A stretch of 64,000 nucleotides of DNA from CAVRTJ01 sp964507185 (GTDB lineage: Bacteria; Acidobacteriota; UBA4820; DSQY01): NCBI GenBank assembly GCA_964507185.1, contig CAZDOY010000015.1, forward strand, positions 1 through 64,000. The letters are read 5' to 3'. The translations under genes and the position numbers were made by a program. Under the pieces are notes generated by a model. The model was not told the origin of the DNA. It did not search any database and saw nothing but the letters and a program-made list of their open reading frames with translations. This document shows, one piece after another, positions 1 to 7,738 of the stretch. Every line of letters begins with the position of its first letter. Position 1 is the first letter of the stretch.

Positions 1-378
1 GAGTACTTCCACAACGGCTTCGGGACAGCCCGCCGGGATTACACCGTGGCGTCCCTGTCCGGGCCCCTCCAGGCGAGGCTCGTCCGAGGCGAACTGTTCG
101 ACACGGGGCGCGATTACGTCGCGGCGGGCGCCGACGTCCAGTGGACGCCCCTCGTCACCCTTTCGCCCGTCCTCATCACCAACCTGAACGACCGCAGCCT
201 GCTGGCGCAGGTCAACCTGCGCGTGAGCCTGGCGGACAACCTCCTCTTCGACATGGGCGTCCAGGCGCCCGTCGGACCGAAGGGCACCGAGTTCGGCGGC
301 CTGCCGCTTTCGAACGCCCTCCCCGCCCGCTACGGGCCCGGCAGGCGACTGTTCCTGGAAATTAGGGGATACTTCTAG
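1..378 (+). CDS. C-terminal part of a probable outer-membrane beta-barrel protein (5' end outside window)
   Basis: The reading frame is open from the first base, so the gene begins upstream of the window. About 125 C-terminal residues are visible. They alternate polar and hydrophobic residues in short segments separated by turns rich in Gly, Asn and Asp (for example EYFHNGFG near the edge and LLAQVNLRVSLADNLLFDMG), and the chain ends in Phe (LEIRGYF). Alternating strands and a terminal aromatic residue are typical of outer-membrane barrels inserted by the BAM machinery. Which barrel family this is, and any substrate, cannot be told from the fragment. A GTG at position 46 could serve as a start, but the homogeneous frame before it argues for a longer gene. 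Confidence 0.55.
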   Translation, partial: EYFHNGFGTARRDYTVASLSGPLQARLVRGELFDTGRDYVAAGADVQWTPLVTLSPVLITNLNDRSLLAQVNLRVSLADNLLFDMGVQAPVGPKGTEFGGLPLSNALPARYGPGRRLFLEIRGYF

Positions 379-415
379 TTTTCGGCCGGGCAGGGAGTGT
401 CCGCAGGCCCGGCTG

Positions 416-915
416 TCAGCCCAGCAGTTCGTGCGTCTCTGCGAGCGCTTCGGGGATGGGGATGGCCTGGGGGCACCTGGGTTCGCACTCGCCGCACTGG
501 ATGCAGGCGCAGGCCGTCGCAGCGCTTTACGGTCTCCCACCGCTCCGCGCTGAGTGCGTGCAGGAGGTAGAAGTCGACCCTGTCCGTCTGCAGGCGCCCG
601 AGCTGCTCGTCCAGGTACCGCTCCCAGTCCGCCTCAGCCTGCACGGCCCACGTGGGACACTTGGTGGCGAGCTGGACGCGATTCCGGTAGCCGTCCTTCA
701 GGGCCCGCCCCACGAAGGGCTCGCTCTGCCCACCGTGGTCGGGGTAGGCCGTGTCCACGTAGTTGACGCCGCCGTCGATGGCGGCGCGCAGGAGCCGCGT
801 CGACTTCGCCTCGTCGATTTGTGCGGGATCGCCGTCCAGAACCGGAAGGCGCATGCCCGAACCCGAGGACGGATACGGGCAGGGCGGGCATCTTCGGGAA
901 GGTCCTGTACTTCAT
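416..915 (-). pseudogene. Aldo/keto reductase with C-terminal 4Fe-4S motif, broken by a frameshift and an internal deletion
   Basis: The gene opens at an ATG (915) behind a GGAGG ribosome site and reads MKYRTFPKMPALPVSVLGFG. The frame then shifts at about 855: one base stands where a Cys codon would be expected. The next frame continues from MRLPVLDGDP through GGVNYVDTAYPDHGG and VDFYLLHAL, which are the hallmarks of the aldo/keto reductase barrel with the catalytic Asp/Tyr region. After WETVKR (about 525) the barrel stops, and a different frame gives CIQCGECEPRCPQAIPIPEA up to a stop at 416-418. That is the ferredoxin-like Cys cluster that ends the iron-sulfur aldo/keto reductase family (COG1453 type). 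Family members are about 370-390 residues, so roughly 200 residues of the barrel are missing. An assembly error could mimic one lesion, but two independent lesions make decay more likely. Confidence 0.8.
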
Positions 916-1150
916 CGTCGGCCTCCGCTTGGGGTGTGGTCGTTGTTCGTCGCGATACGAATCCGCGCTCCAGGACACCTGGCTCCTGCTTCATCGGGGC
1001 CCCGGAAGGCCCCCTGAGGCCATCCGGGCCGGCACCGCAATATTCTATACCTTACCGTGAAAGCGGTGTATTGACATTGCCGCATGCGGCGATGGCATGT
1101 CCTGGAAGTGTGGCAGAGCGATGACGCATGGCTGTCCGGTTCCTTCTGTT

Positions 1151-1178
1151 TTGGAAAAGCGTCCCTTGAGCGTATACT
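1151..1178 (+). promoter_or_regulatory. Candidate sigma-70 promoter for the zinc-ribbon pseudokinase/vWA/PurA-like operon
   Basis: TTGGAA (1151-1156) and TATACT (1173-1178) are separated by 16 bases and lie about 100 bases before the first gene of the three-gene operon. The rest of the 360-base spacer from 916 to 1275 holds a GC-rich hairpin near 996-1013 (GGGGCC/GGCCCC arms) and a TTGACA at about 1073 without a convincing partner. I see no gene in it. Confidence 0.45.
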
Positions 1179-1275
1179 GCAAGCATCAGCCGGCAGGGAC
1201 GCTTAGTGAGCAGATCTCAGGGGATCCCCAAATTTCATAAGTCCGCCCATCCCAATTCATCCGTGGAGTCCATCC

Positions 1276-2304
1276 ATGTCAGAAACAGCCCTTAAGTGCC
1301 CGCAGTGTGGGGGGCCGCTTCAGCCGGGCAGGTTTGCCCGCATTGCCGTGTGCCCCCACTGCGGTTCGACCATCGCGCTCGACGAACAGACCGTGCAGGC
1401 CGAGCGCTTTCGAACGGCATTCCGTGCCTGGAACTCGCCGGAAGCCTACGGCATTACGGAGTGGCTCACGGTGGAAGGGATGCGCTGGGCCGTCGGAGAC
1501 AAGATAGCAGCGGGGCATGTTTCGGACGTCTATTTCGCGCAGAGGGCTCGCTGGCCGACGGAGTGCATCCTTGTGAAAGTGCTCCGCAGCGAGAGCGATC
1601 ACCACCGCTTCCAAAACGGATGGCGAACGCTCGTCCAGTTAAACCGAAGCCTGGCGCGGGGGGCCGAGACGTTTTCCAAACTGACCCCCCAGCCGGTTTT
1701 CTACGGGAGGGCGGAGTCGGGCTTGCTCGCGGGGACCCGCGTCATGGCCTTCAGGTGGGCCGGGGGCTTCAACCACTCGCTGGAGGGCGTCATGCGGGCC
1801 TACCCCGCCGGGATTCCGCCCCGGTCGTCCATCTGGTTGTGGCGCCGAGTTCTCGAGATTCTTTCGTTCATCCACGCTTCGGGTTTTGTCCACGGCGCCG
1901 TTCTGCCTCCCCACCTCATGGTGGAAGACGGGGAACACGGCGTCAGGCTGGTGGGCTACGGTTGCTCGGGGGAAGCCGGAGAACCACTGCGCCACGCATC
2001 GCCGCGCGACACCGGATATTATCCGGAAATCGCCCCCGGCAAGCTGAGACTTTCGCCTGAACTGGATATCGTCATGAGCGCGAGGCTCGTCGCCGCGCTG
2101 TTGGGAGGAAATCCCGCGACGGGCGAGTTCCCGGATGCCGTGCCGCCGCCCCTGTCTGCGCTGATAGCAGATGCGGCACGGTGGAGGCCGGGCGCCGGTG
2201 CCGACAGCGCGTGGGCACTGCGAGAACGGCTGGGCCAGCTTGCGAAAGACGTGTACGGGCCGCCCAGGTTCTGCCCGATCGTCATGAGAGGAAAGGAGGA
2301 ATAG
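1276..2304 (+). CDS. Zinc-ribbon protein with degenerate protein-kinase (pseudokinase) fold
   Basis: 342 residues. The N-terminus carries a zinc ribbon with Cys pairs at residues 8/11 (CPQC) and 26/29 (CPHC). From about residue 70 the sequence resembles a Ser/Thr kinase: a Gly-poor nucleotide loop (KIAAGHVSDVYFAQ), a VKVL segment with the strand-3 lysine near 101, and a helix-rich C-lobe. Where a kinase has HRDLKPxN, this protein has HGAVLPPHLM (about 206), so the catalytic Asp is gone. Where DFG is expected it reads VGYGCS. I infer a binding or scaffold pseudokinase rather than an active kinase. It starts at an ATG with a GGAG site seven bases upstream. Two bases separate its stop from the vWA gene, so the two are almost certainly cotranscribed. 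The zinc ribbon could bind nucleic acid or protein; the sequence does not decide. Confidence 0.7.
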   Translation: MSETALKCPQCGGPLQPGRFARIAVCPHCGSTIALDEQTVQAERFRTAFRAWNSPEAYGITEWLTVEGMRWAVGDKIAAGHVSDVYFAQRARWPTECILVKVLRSESDHHRFQNGWRTLVQLNRSLARGAETFSKLTPQPVFYGRAESGLLAGTRVMAFRWAGGFNHSLEGVMRAYPAGIPPRSSIWLWRRVLEILSFIHASGFVHGAVLPPHLMVEDGEHGVRLVGYGCSGEAGEPLRHASPRDTGYYPEIAPGKLRLSPELDIVMSARLVAALLGGNPATGEFPDAVPPPLSALIADAARWRPGAGADSAWALRERLGQLAKDVYGPPRFCPIVMRGKEE

Positions 2305-2306
2305 AC

Positions 2307-3233
2307 ATGGGACATGGCAGCTACAGTCACGACGCCCACCAGGCTCTGTTGCGGGGACGGAAGGATCTCCCGGTTCAGCAGGTGTTCCGCCAGCAGCAGT
2401 GTCACCCCCTGATGAACCCCAAGGGCGTTAAGTTACGCGAATCCCGGGACAGCGCCGACCACCCCAACTCCCTGGGCATCGTGTTCGCCCTGGATGTGAC
2501 AGGGTCCATGGGTGACATCCCTCACCTCCTGGCCACGCGGCAGCTGCCGAGTTTCATGAAGGTGCTGATGGACTGCGGAGTGCCGGATCCCCAGCTCCTC
2601 TTCATGGCCGTGGGGGACGCGACGAGCGACCAGGCGCCCCTCCAGGTGGGGCAGTTCGAGTCGAGCGCGGAGCTCATGGACCAGTGGCTCACGTGGAGTT
2701 ACCTCGAAGGCCGCGGAGGAGGCACGGGAGAAGAGTCGTACGAACTGGCGCTCTACTTCCTCGCGCTCCATACGGAGATGGACTGCGTGGTCAAGCGCAA
2801 GAAGCGCGGGTACCTGTTCGTCACGGGCGACGAGCGCCCCTATCCCACGCTTTCGCGCCATATCGTGGACGGCATCATCGGCGACCGCCTGGACGACGAC
2901 CTGAAGGTCGAAGAAGTGCTGGCCGAAGTTCAGAAGAGCTACGTCCCGTTTTTCGTCATTCCCGACGGCGAGAGGCGGTACCGGCAGCACTGCGAGCGGG
3001 CCTGGCGCGACTTGCTCGGCGACCACGTGTTGTGCCTGGAGTCGCCCGATGACGTCAGCTACGCCGCGGCGGGCGCCATCCTGCTGAGCGAGGGGCTGGC
3101 CGGGAACCTGGACGACCTGACGAAGAGGCTGCTGGCGGCAGGCATGGACGAAAGCCGCACGGGCCCGGTCGTCACGGCGCTCAAACCCCTCATCCTTCCC
3201 GACCGGGGCCTCAAGAGGTTCTTTCGCCGCTGA
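2307..3233 (+). CDS. von Willebrand factor A (vWA) domain protein
   Basis: 308 residues. The metal-ion-dependent adhesion site is intact at residues 63-67 (DVTGS, then M), preceded by the hydrophobic strand GIVFAL, and a GGGTGEES segment supplies the later Thr/Asp-type ligands. There is no signal peptide or membrane segment, so this is a cytoplasmic vWA of the kind that works in protein complexes. The N-terminal region (MGHGSYSHDAH) and a Cys/His segment (QCHPLMNPKG) precede the domain. The start is the ATG at 2307 behind AAGGAGGA, two bases after the pseudokinase stop. The stop overlaps the next start as TGATG, which suggests translational coupling to the PurA-like gene. By analogy with other vWA-kinase pairs it may assemble a complex with its neighbours; its target is unknown. 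Confidence 0.8.
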   Translation: MGHGSYSHDAHQALLRGRKDLPVQQVFRQQQCHPLMNPKGVKLRESRDSADHPNSLGIVFALDVTGSMGDIPHLLATRQLPSFMKVLMDCGVPDPQLLFMAVGDATSDQAPLQVGQFESSAELMDQWLTWSYLEGRGGGTGEESYELALYFLALHTEMDCVVKRKKRGYLFVTGDERPYPTLSRHIVDGIIGDRLDDDLKVEEVLAEVQKSYVPFFVIPDGERRYRQHCERAWRDLLGDHVLCLESPDDVSYAAAGAILLSEGLAGNLDDLTKRLLAAGMDESRTGPVVTALKPLILPDRGLKRFFRR

Positions 3234-4600
3234 TGCAGAGAGCCGCCGGCGCCGCGATCGTCGTGGACCTCGGGTTCGGGGACGCGGGAAAGGGTCTGCT
3301 TACGGATCATCTCGTCCGCCGCCAAGGCGCGGACCTGGTGGTGCGATTCAATGGCGGCGCCCAGGCGGGACACAACGTGGTCTGCCCGGACGGGCGGCAC
3401 CACACCTTCGCCCAGTTCGGCTCGGGCAGCTTCGTTGAAGGGACCAGGACCATCCTGTCGCGCTACGTGGCGGTTCATCCCACGGCCCTGCTGCTCGAAG
3501 GCGAGGCACTTCGCCGAAAGGGGCTCTCGGACATCTTCTCGCGCCTGCTGATCAGCGACCGGGCCCCGCTGATCACGCCCTTTCACCAGGCTGCGGGCCG
3601 GCTGAGGGAAACGGCCCGCGGCGCCGACCGGCACGGAAGCTGCGGCATCGGATTCGGAGAGACGGTCCACGACGGCCTCCTCGCGGGCGATGAAGCGCTG
3701 TCCGCCGGGGACCTGCGGGACCGGTCGCGGCTTCGAAGGAAGCTGTTCCGCGTGAAGGATCGCATGTGGAGCGAGGTGCGGAGCCTTCCCGGAGAACGCC
3801 TGGATTCCCCCGAAGCCGTGAGGGAAAGGGCCATTTTCGAGCGTAGCGAAGTGCCGGACGCCTGGATCGACGAGGCGGTCCGCCTGGCGGAGATGGGGCT
3901 CGTAGCGCCGGAACCTATGTTGGTACGATGGATGAGGAGTTCCAGTGGAATCGTCTTCGAGGGGGCGCAAGGCGTGCTGCTGGATGAATCGAGGGGCTTT
4001 CATCCCTACACGACCTGGTCTCGGTGCACGTTCGACAACGCACTGGAGCTCCTGTCCGAAGCGATGCCTGATGTTCAGGCACGTCGGATCGGCGTCATGC
4101 GCGCCTACGCCGTGCGCCACGGACCGGGCCCCCTGCCGACCGAGGACGACGCCCTGGATCGGGTTGTTTCGGAACACAACCGGGAGGGTGCCTGGCAGGG
4201 CGCTGTCAGGTACGGGTGGTTCGATGGGGTTCTCATGCGCTACGCGCTGGACGCGGTCGGCTCCGTGGACGCGCTGGCCGTGACGCACCTCGACGTGCCG
4301 GTGCGGACGACCGTGTGGAAGCTGGCGTCGGCTTATGCGCCCCCATCGACGGGAGTCCCGGAGGACCTCGTCGCGGGTATGAACGGCGACGGTTCCTTCG
4401 AGAGGCTTTCTCTCGTTCCAGGTCCTTCACTGTCCGGGCAGTCCCGCCTGACGCGGCTGCTCTTCGAGTCGGCGCCGCGCTACAAGGAATGCCAGAGCCA
4501 GGAGGCCTCAGTCATTGCCGAGATAGAGCGCCTGCTGGCGCGGCGGGTGGATGCGGTGTCCAGGGGGCCTTCCGCTTACGACGTCCATTGGCGTTCCTGA
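3233..4600 (+). CDS. Divergent adenylosuccinate synthetase (PurA-like) paralogue
   Basis: 455 residues, close to the 430-450 of PurA. PurA joins IMP and aspartate with GTP. Recognisable parts are the nucleotide loop GFGDAGKG (Asp17, Lys20; PurA has QWGDEGKGK), the AGH motif (His47, the second catalytic residue), FEGAQGVLLD near 242 (the Gln that contacts the nucleotide), GPGPLPTED, and HLD near 352, where PurA has the KLD that reads guanine. Other IMP-contacting loops differ: GGHNAGH has become GGAQAGH, GTTGRGIGP has become GSCGIGFGE, and the Arg-rich GRRRRTGW has become VRYGWFD. The catalytic pair thus survives while the acceptor pocket has changed. I infer a GTP-dependent ligase acting on a different nucleotide or serving a non-housekeeping role. 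It is the third gene of the operon and starts by one-base overlap with the vWA stop. Confidence 0.75.
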   Translation: MQRAAGAAIVVDLGFGDAGKGLLTDHLVRRQGADLVVRFNGGAQAGHNVVCPDGRHHTFAQFGSGSFVEGTRTILSRYVAVHPTALLLEGEALRRKGLSDIFSRLLISDRAPLITPFHQAAGRLRETARGADRHGSCGIGFGETVHDGLLAGDEALSAGDLRDRSRLRRKLFRVKDRMWSEVRSLPGERLDSPEAVRERAIFERSEVPDAWIDEAVRLAEMGLVAPEPMLVRWMRSSSGIVFEGAQGVLLDESRGFHPYTTWSRCTFDNALELLSEAMPDVQARRIGVMRAYAVRHGPGPLPTEDDALDRVVSEHNREGAWQGAVRYGWFDGVLMRYALDAVGSVDALAVTHLDVPVRTTVWKLASAYAPPSTGVPEDLVAGMNGDGSFERLSLVPGPSLSGQSRLTRLLFESAPRYKECQSQEASVIAEIERLLARRVDAVSRGPSAYDVHWRS

Positions 4601-4761
4601 GCCGGGAGTGGGCCGCCGGGCGCCGGCGCGCTTCGATCCTGGACCGCTTACTCCCATCGCGGGCATACTGAGGAGAGCCCTGCGTTGGGGCCATGCGTCC
4701 CCGATTCGTGCCATAGTAGGGCCTGCGCCGGCGTTGCGCGGGACGGACGGGAGAACCGGGC

Positions 4762-5994
4762 ATGAATCCGTGGAAGGGACTGCGCGGACTGCGAAAAGAA
4801 GTCTGGGTCGTGGCGGCGGCCAGCCTCATCAACCGCGTGGGGATGATGGTGCTGCCCTTCCTGGTCCTGTACCTGACAGAGGCGAGGGGCTTCTCGGCCA
4901 GCCGGGCGGGGCTCAGCCTGACGGTCTACGGCGTGGGCGGACTGGTGAGCGGTCCGCTGGCCGGGCGGCTCTGCGACCGTGTGGGGGCGGCCTCGGTCTT
5001 TCTCGCCTCCCTGCTCGCTTCCGGGTTCTTCCTGATCGTTCTTCCCTTTCTCCGCAGCTACTTTGTCATCCTTGGCGTCGTTTTCGTCTGGTCCCTGTTC
5101 AGCGAGGGGTTCCGGCCGGCGGCCATGACCTTCATCGCCGACTTCACGACGCCCGTCCAGCGCAAGCCCGCCTTCTCGCTCTACAGGCTGGCGATCAACC
5201 TGGGCATGAGCGTCGGTCCCGCTGCGGGCGGTTTCCTGGCCCTTCTGTCTTTCAACTATCTCTTCGCTGTGAACGCGGCCACCACCATTCTGGCCTCGGC
5301 CTTCATGTTCGCGATGTTCGCGAAGCTCGGCGTGATGGGAAAGAGAACGGAAGCAGGCGGCTCGAGGGAGACCGCGGCCGACGCGGGTTTCACGTCCAGG
5401 CCCCTCAGAGACGGCCGTTTCCTGTACTTTGCGCTGGCCATGGTGCCCATTGTCCTCGTCTACTTCCAGATCAGCGCGGCCTATCCGCTCTACCTCGTGC
5501 AGGACCTGAAACTGCTCGCGTCGGACTTCGGGCTCGTCTTCACGCTCAACACGGCCCTGATCATCCTCTTCGAAATCCCGCTCAACACCTGGATGATCCG
5601 ATGGAAACACCGAAACGCACTGGCGTTCGGGGCCTTCCTGTGCGCCGCCGGTTTCGGCATGACGGGCCTCGTTACCAGCTTCGCCGGAATCGCCGCCACG
5701 TGCGTCGTCTGGAGCGTCGGCGAGATGATCACCTTCCCCACGGCCTCGGCGGCGCTTGCGGACCTGACGCCCCAACGTGGGCGCGGCGCCTACATGGGGA
5801 CGTTCAGCATGATCCGGGGAACGGCCGTAAGCATCGGGCCGTGGCTGGGGACGGCGGTCCTGCAGGGATTGGGAGCACCGGTCCTGTGGGGCGGGGCATT
5901 CGCCGTGGGAACCTCCTCGGCCGTCATGCTGTGGTTCGTTCGCGAGCCGCACGCGGCCGGCGCGGAGGCCCTGGAGCCGGCAACGAACAAGTAG
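4762..5994 (+). CDS. Major facilitator superfamily (MFS) transporter
   Basis: 410 residues with about twelve hydrophobic segments split six and six by a charged loop near residues 195-215 (KRTEAGGSRETAAD). The loop between helices 2 and 3 has the MFS signature (GPLAGRLCDRVGAA, a match to GxLaDRxGrr). Family resemblance is to the drug-efflux MdtH/YfcJ-like proton antiporters in the inner membrane; the substrate cannot be told. The ATG at 4762 follows a GGGAG site. A 161-base spacer separates it from the PurA-like gene, so membership of that operon is possible but not shown. The HD-domain gene follows 71 bases downstream. Confidence 0.85.
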   Translation: MNPWKGLRGLRKEVWVVAAASLINRVGMMVLPFLVLYLTEARGFSASRAGLSLTVYGVGGLVSGPLAGRLCDRVGAASVFLASLLASGFFLIVLPFLRSYFVILGVVFVWSLFSEGFRPAAMTFIADFTTPVQRKPAFSLYRLAINLGMSVGPAAGGFLALLSFNYLFAVNAATTILASAFMFAMFAKLGVMGKRTEAGGSRETAADAGFTSRPLRDGRFLYFALAMVPIVLVYFQISAAYPLYLVQDLKLLASDFGLVFTLNTALIILFEIPLNTWMIRWKHRNALAFGAFLCAAGFGMTGLVTSFAGIAATCVVWSVGEMITFPTASAALADLTPQRGRGAYMGTFSMIRGTAVSIGPWLGTAVLQGLGAPVLWGGAFAVGTSSAVMLWFVREPHAAGAEALEPATNK

Positions 5995-6065
5995 GCGGAG
6001 GACTGCTAGGGCGGCGGGAATGCTGCGGGACCCGCGACGGTTTTCTTCTCTCTGGAGGAGAGACC

Positions 6066-6851
6066 ATGTCGAAGAGGATCGAGGTCGGAAGGTCCACGCT
6101 TCTTTCGTTGCTCGTCATGGCTAAGGTCATAGAGGCACACGACCCTTACTCGGGCGGTCACGTGTGGCGGACCAGTCGCTACGCCGGTGCCATGGCGCGT
6201 GCCGCGGGCTTTGAGGCGGGGGACGTCTTCCTGGCGGAACTCGGCGCCCTCATGCACGACGTGGGCAAAGTCGGCATATCCGACTCCATCCTGCTCAAGG
6301 AGGGAAAGATCACCGAGGACGAATTCGAGGTCATCCGGCGGCACCCCGAGATCGGGCACGACATCATTGCGAACCATCCGCTGGCGCCTCTGGTGGACCG
6401 CCCCATCACGGAGCACCACCTCCGCGCCGACGGGAACGGCTATCCAGACCGGTTGAGGGGCACCCGGCCCTGGATCATCAGCCGTCTCGTCAGCGTCGTC
6501 GATGCCTTCGACGCCATGACGAGCTACCACCCCTGCCGCCGGGACGATGCGGTGGATTACGCCCTTCTCGCACTCAAGGAAGAGCGGGGCGGCCAGTTCG
6601 ACGCCGACCTCGCCGATACGTTCATCGAGCTCGTCCACCAGGGAACGGTTGACCACGTCCTGGACCACGCCGCGGAGGGGTTCCTGAACCTGGACTGCCC
6701 CGAGTGCGGGCCCATGATCTCGCAACCGGCGGGTGCCGGAGCGGACGAACTCGTGGTCTGCCCGTCCTTCGAGGACGAATTCGTCCTGGCCTTCGAGCCC
6801 GGCGCCTTCGACTGGGAATGGTCGGGCGGGGCGGCCCTTCCCGGCGCCTGA
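6066..6851 (+). CDS. HD-GYP domain phosphodiesterase-like protein
   Basis: 261 residues. The HD pair is intact in LMHDVGK (about residue 62), followed by the HD-GYP-specific ILLKEGKIT and RRHPEIGHDII. The GYP motif is present as HHLRADGNGYPDRLRG (near 125), although the usual HHERxDGxGYP has Leu in place of Glu. AFDAMTS then gives the final conserved Asp. HD-GYP proteins hydrolyse cyclic di-GMP or related dinucleotides. No receiver or sensor domain precedes the catalytic part, but the C-terminus has a short Cys pair (CPECG) and an acidic tail. The ATG at 6066 follows GGAGGAG. It is the only obvious cyclic-dinucleotide hydrolase candidate in the window. Confidence 0.85.
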   Translation: MSKRIEVGRSTLLSLLVMAKVIEAHDPYSGGHVWRTSRYAGAMARAAGFEAGDVFLAELGALMHDVGKVGISDSILLKEGKITEDEFEVIRRHPEIGHDIIANHPLAPLVDRPITEHHLRADGNGYPDRLRGTRPWIISRLVSVVDAFDAMTSYHPCRRDDAVDYALLALKEERGGQFDADLADTFIELVHQGTVDHVLDHAAEGFLNLDCPECGPMISQPAGAGADELVVCPSFEDEFVLAFEPGAFDWEWSGGAALPGA

Positions 6852-6856
6852 ACGTC

Positions 6857-7141
6857 TTACGTCAGCTTAGAACCGCAGCGTGTGCAGAATTCGTTGCCGG
6901 CGGCGACAGATGCCCCGCAGGAGGGACAGGCCGAGGAGGCTTCTGTGGTCTCCGAACTCTTGGGAGCCTGCTCCGTGGCTTCCTGGGCTTCCCCCCTCGC
7001 GCCTTCCTTGAACGCGCGCATGGATTTGCCGAGGGACGAACCGAGCTGCGGCAGCTTGGAAGGACCGAACAGAAGGACGAGGATGGCCAGGACGAGGAGT
7101 ATCTCTTCGGGCGAATCGATGAAACCTAGGGCGAGGAGCAT
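6857..7141 (-). CDS. tatA: TatA/TatE-family protein with a C-terminal zinc ribbon
   Basis: 94 residues. The first third is a standard TatA: a short membrane helix (EEILLVLAILVLLF), the FGPSKLPQLG hinge and an amphipathic helix (GSSLGKSMRAFKEG). TatA oligomers form the pore of the twin-arginine pathway that exports folded proteins across the inner membrane. After an acidic Ala/Glu linker, the C-terminus carries a zinc-ribbon pattern (CPSCGASVAA, then FCTRCG). That is not part of ordinary TatA, whose tail is a disordered charged segment. tatC is not in the window. The gene converges on the HD-GYP gene with five bases between stops. The zinc ribbon may act as a partner-binding tag; this is inference. 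Confidence 0.8.
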   Translation of the reverse strand: MLLALGFIDSPEEILLVLAILVLLFGPSKLPQLGSSLGKSMRAFKEGARGEAQEATEQAPKSSETTEASSACPSCGASVAAGNEFCTRCGSKLT

Positions 7142-7437
7142 GGGCGTCTCCAGGGCCGGCAGGGGCGCCGGCGCAACAGTCCACCGCCGGGGCGAGGCCG
7201 GCCTGGAACGGCTGGGGCGGTGAGGGAGTCGGGGTAAAGATCCGGGCTCATGGGTGGTCGCGATCCGCGGACCCCGCCGAGGGGGCCGCCGAGGCTGTTT
7301 CTCCGCAATCTCCGCCGGCGGGCGCCGGCCGTGTGCCGGCGTTCCGGCTGGTGTGAAGAATATCGCCGGCCGGCGGCGCAGTCAAGCGAGGGCCCCTGAT
7401 CCCTTGGTGACAAGGCTGACCTTGGGCGTGCGGCGGA

Positions 7438-7614
7438 TCAATCCGGGATCCGGAAGGTCCCGTCGAGGCGATCGAGCATGGCGTCGAAGCGCTCGTCGAG
7501 ATCGGCGATGGCATCGCGGAGTTCGTCCTCGGTGAGGCGGCCCGCGTCCAACTGCGCCTGCAGGAGGGCGCGCTGGTTTTCGTACCACTGGTCGGGATCG
7601 AAATTATAGGTCAT
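7438..7614 (-). CDS. Small hypothetical protein, acidic, two predicted helices
   Basis: 58 residues (starting MTYNFDPDQWYENQ). The chain is acidic and helical in character: a Trp/Tyr-containing N-terminus, then RALLQAQLDAGRLTEDELRD and a second helix DLDERFDAMLDRLDG. The first helix has the look of a short-helix stability module (an LDAGxLTEDE pattern also seen in SHOCT-like segments), but the match is too short to name. The ATG at 7614 follows AGGTGG. The 296-base spacer between this gene's stop and the tatA start shows only GC-rich inverted repeats (GCCGGCG/CGCCGGC types) and no reading frame I would support. Confidence 0.55.
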   Translation of the reverse strand: MTYNFDPDQWYENQRALLQAQLDAGRLTEDELRDAIADLDERFDAMLDRLDGTFRIPD

Positions 7615-7738
7615 GGTCCACCTGGTCCCACATCTGTCGCACCGGGATCTGAAGGCCCCAGTATAAGCCTGCCGGCCGGGAAGGCCCAGTCCGGATGCGG
7701 ATCGCGCGGAACGCACCGGTTCTGGTACACTTAGGCAT

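Noticed and set aside
1073..1078. TTGACA as the -35 of a promoter for the pseudokinase operon
   Set aside because: No -10 at 16-18 bases; the TTGGAA/TATACT pair at 1151-1178 fits better and is nearer to the gene.
3059..4288. A 409-codon open frame antisense to the PurA-like gene, and similar long antisense frames at 21528-22985, 27456-28859, 47309-49030 and 54560-56017
   Set aside because: GC-rich coding DNA often leaves the opposite strand open. These products are low-complexity (His/Arg/Val/Gly-rich), have no recognisable domain and no ribosome site, while the sense genes are clear family members.
3233..4600. Phage-type PurZ (2-aminoadenine genome synthesis)
   Set aside because: The catalytic Asp is retained, and no phage genes, DpoZ polymerase or DatZ lie nearby.
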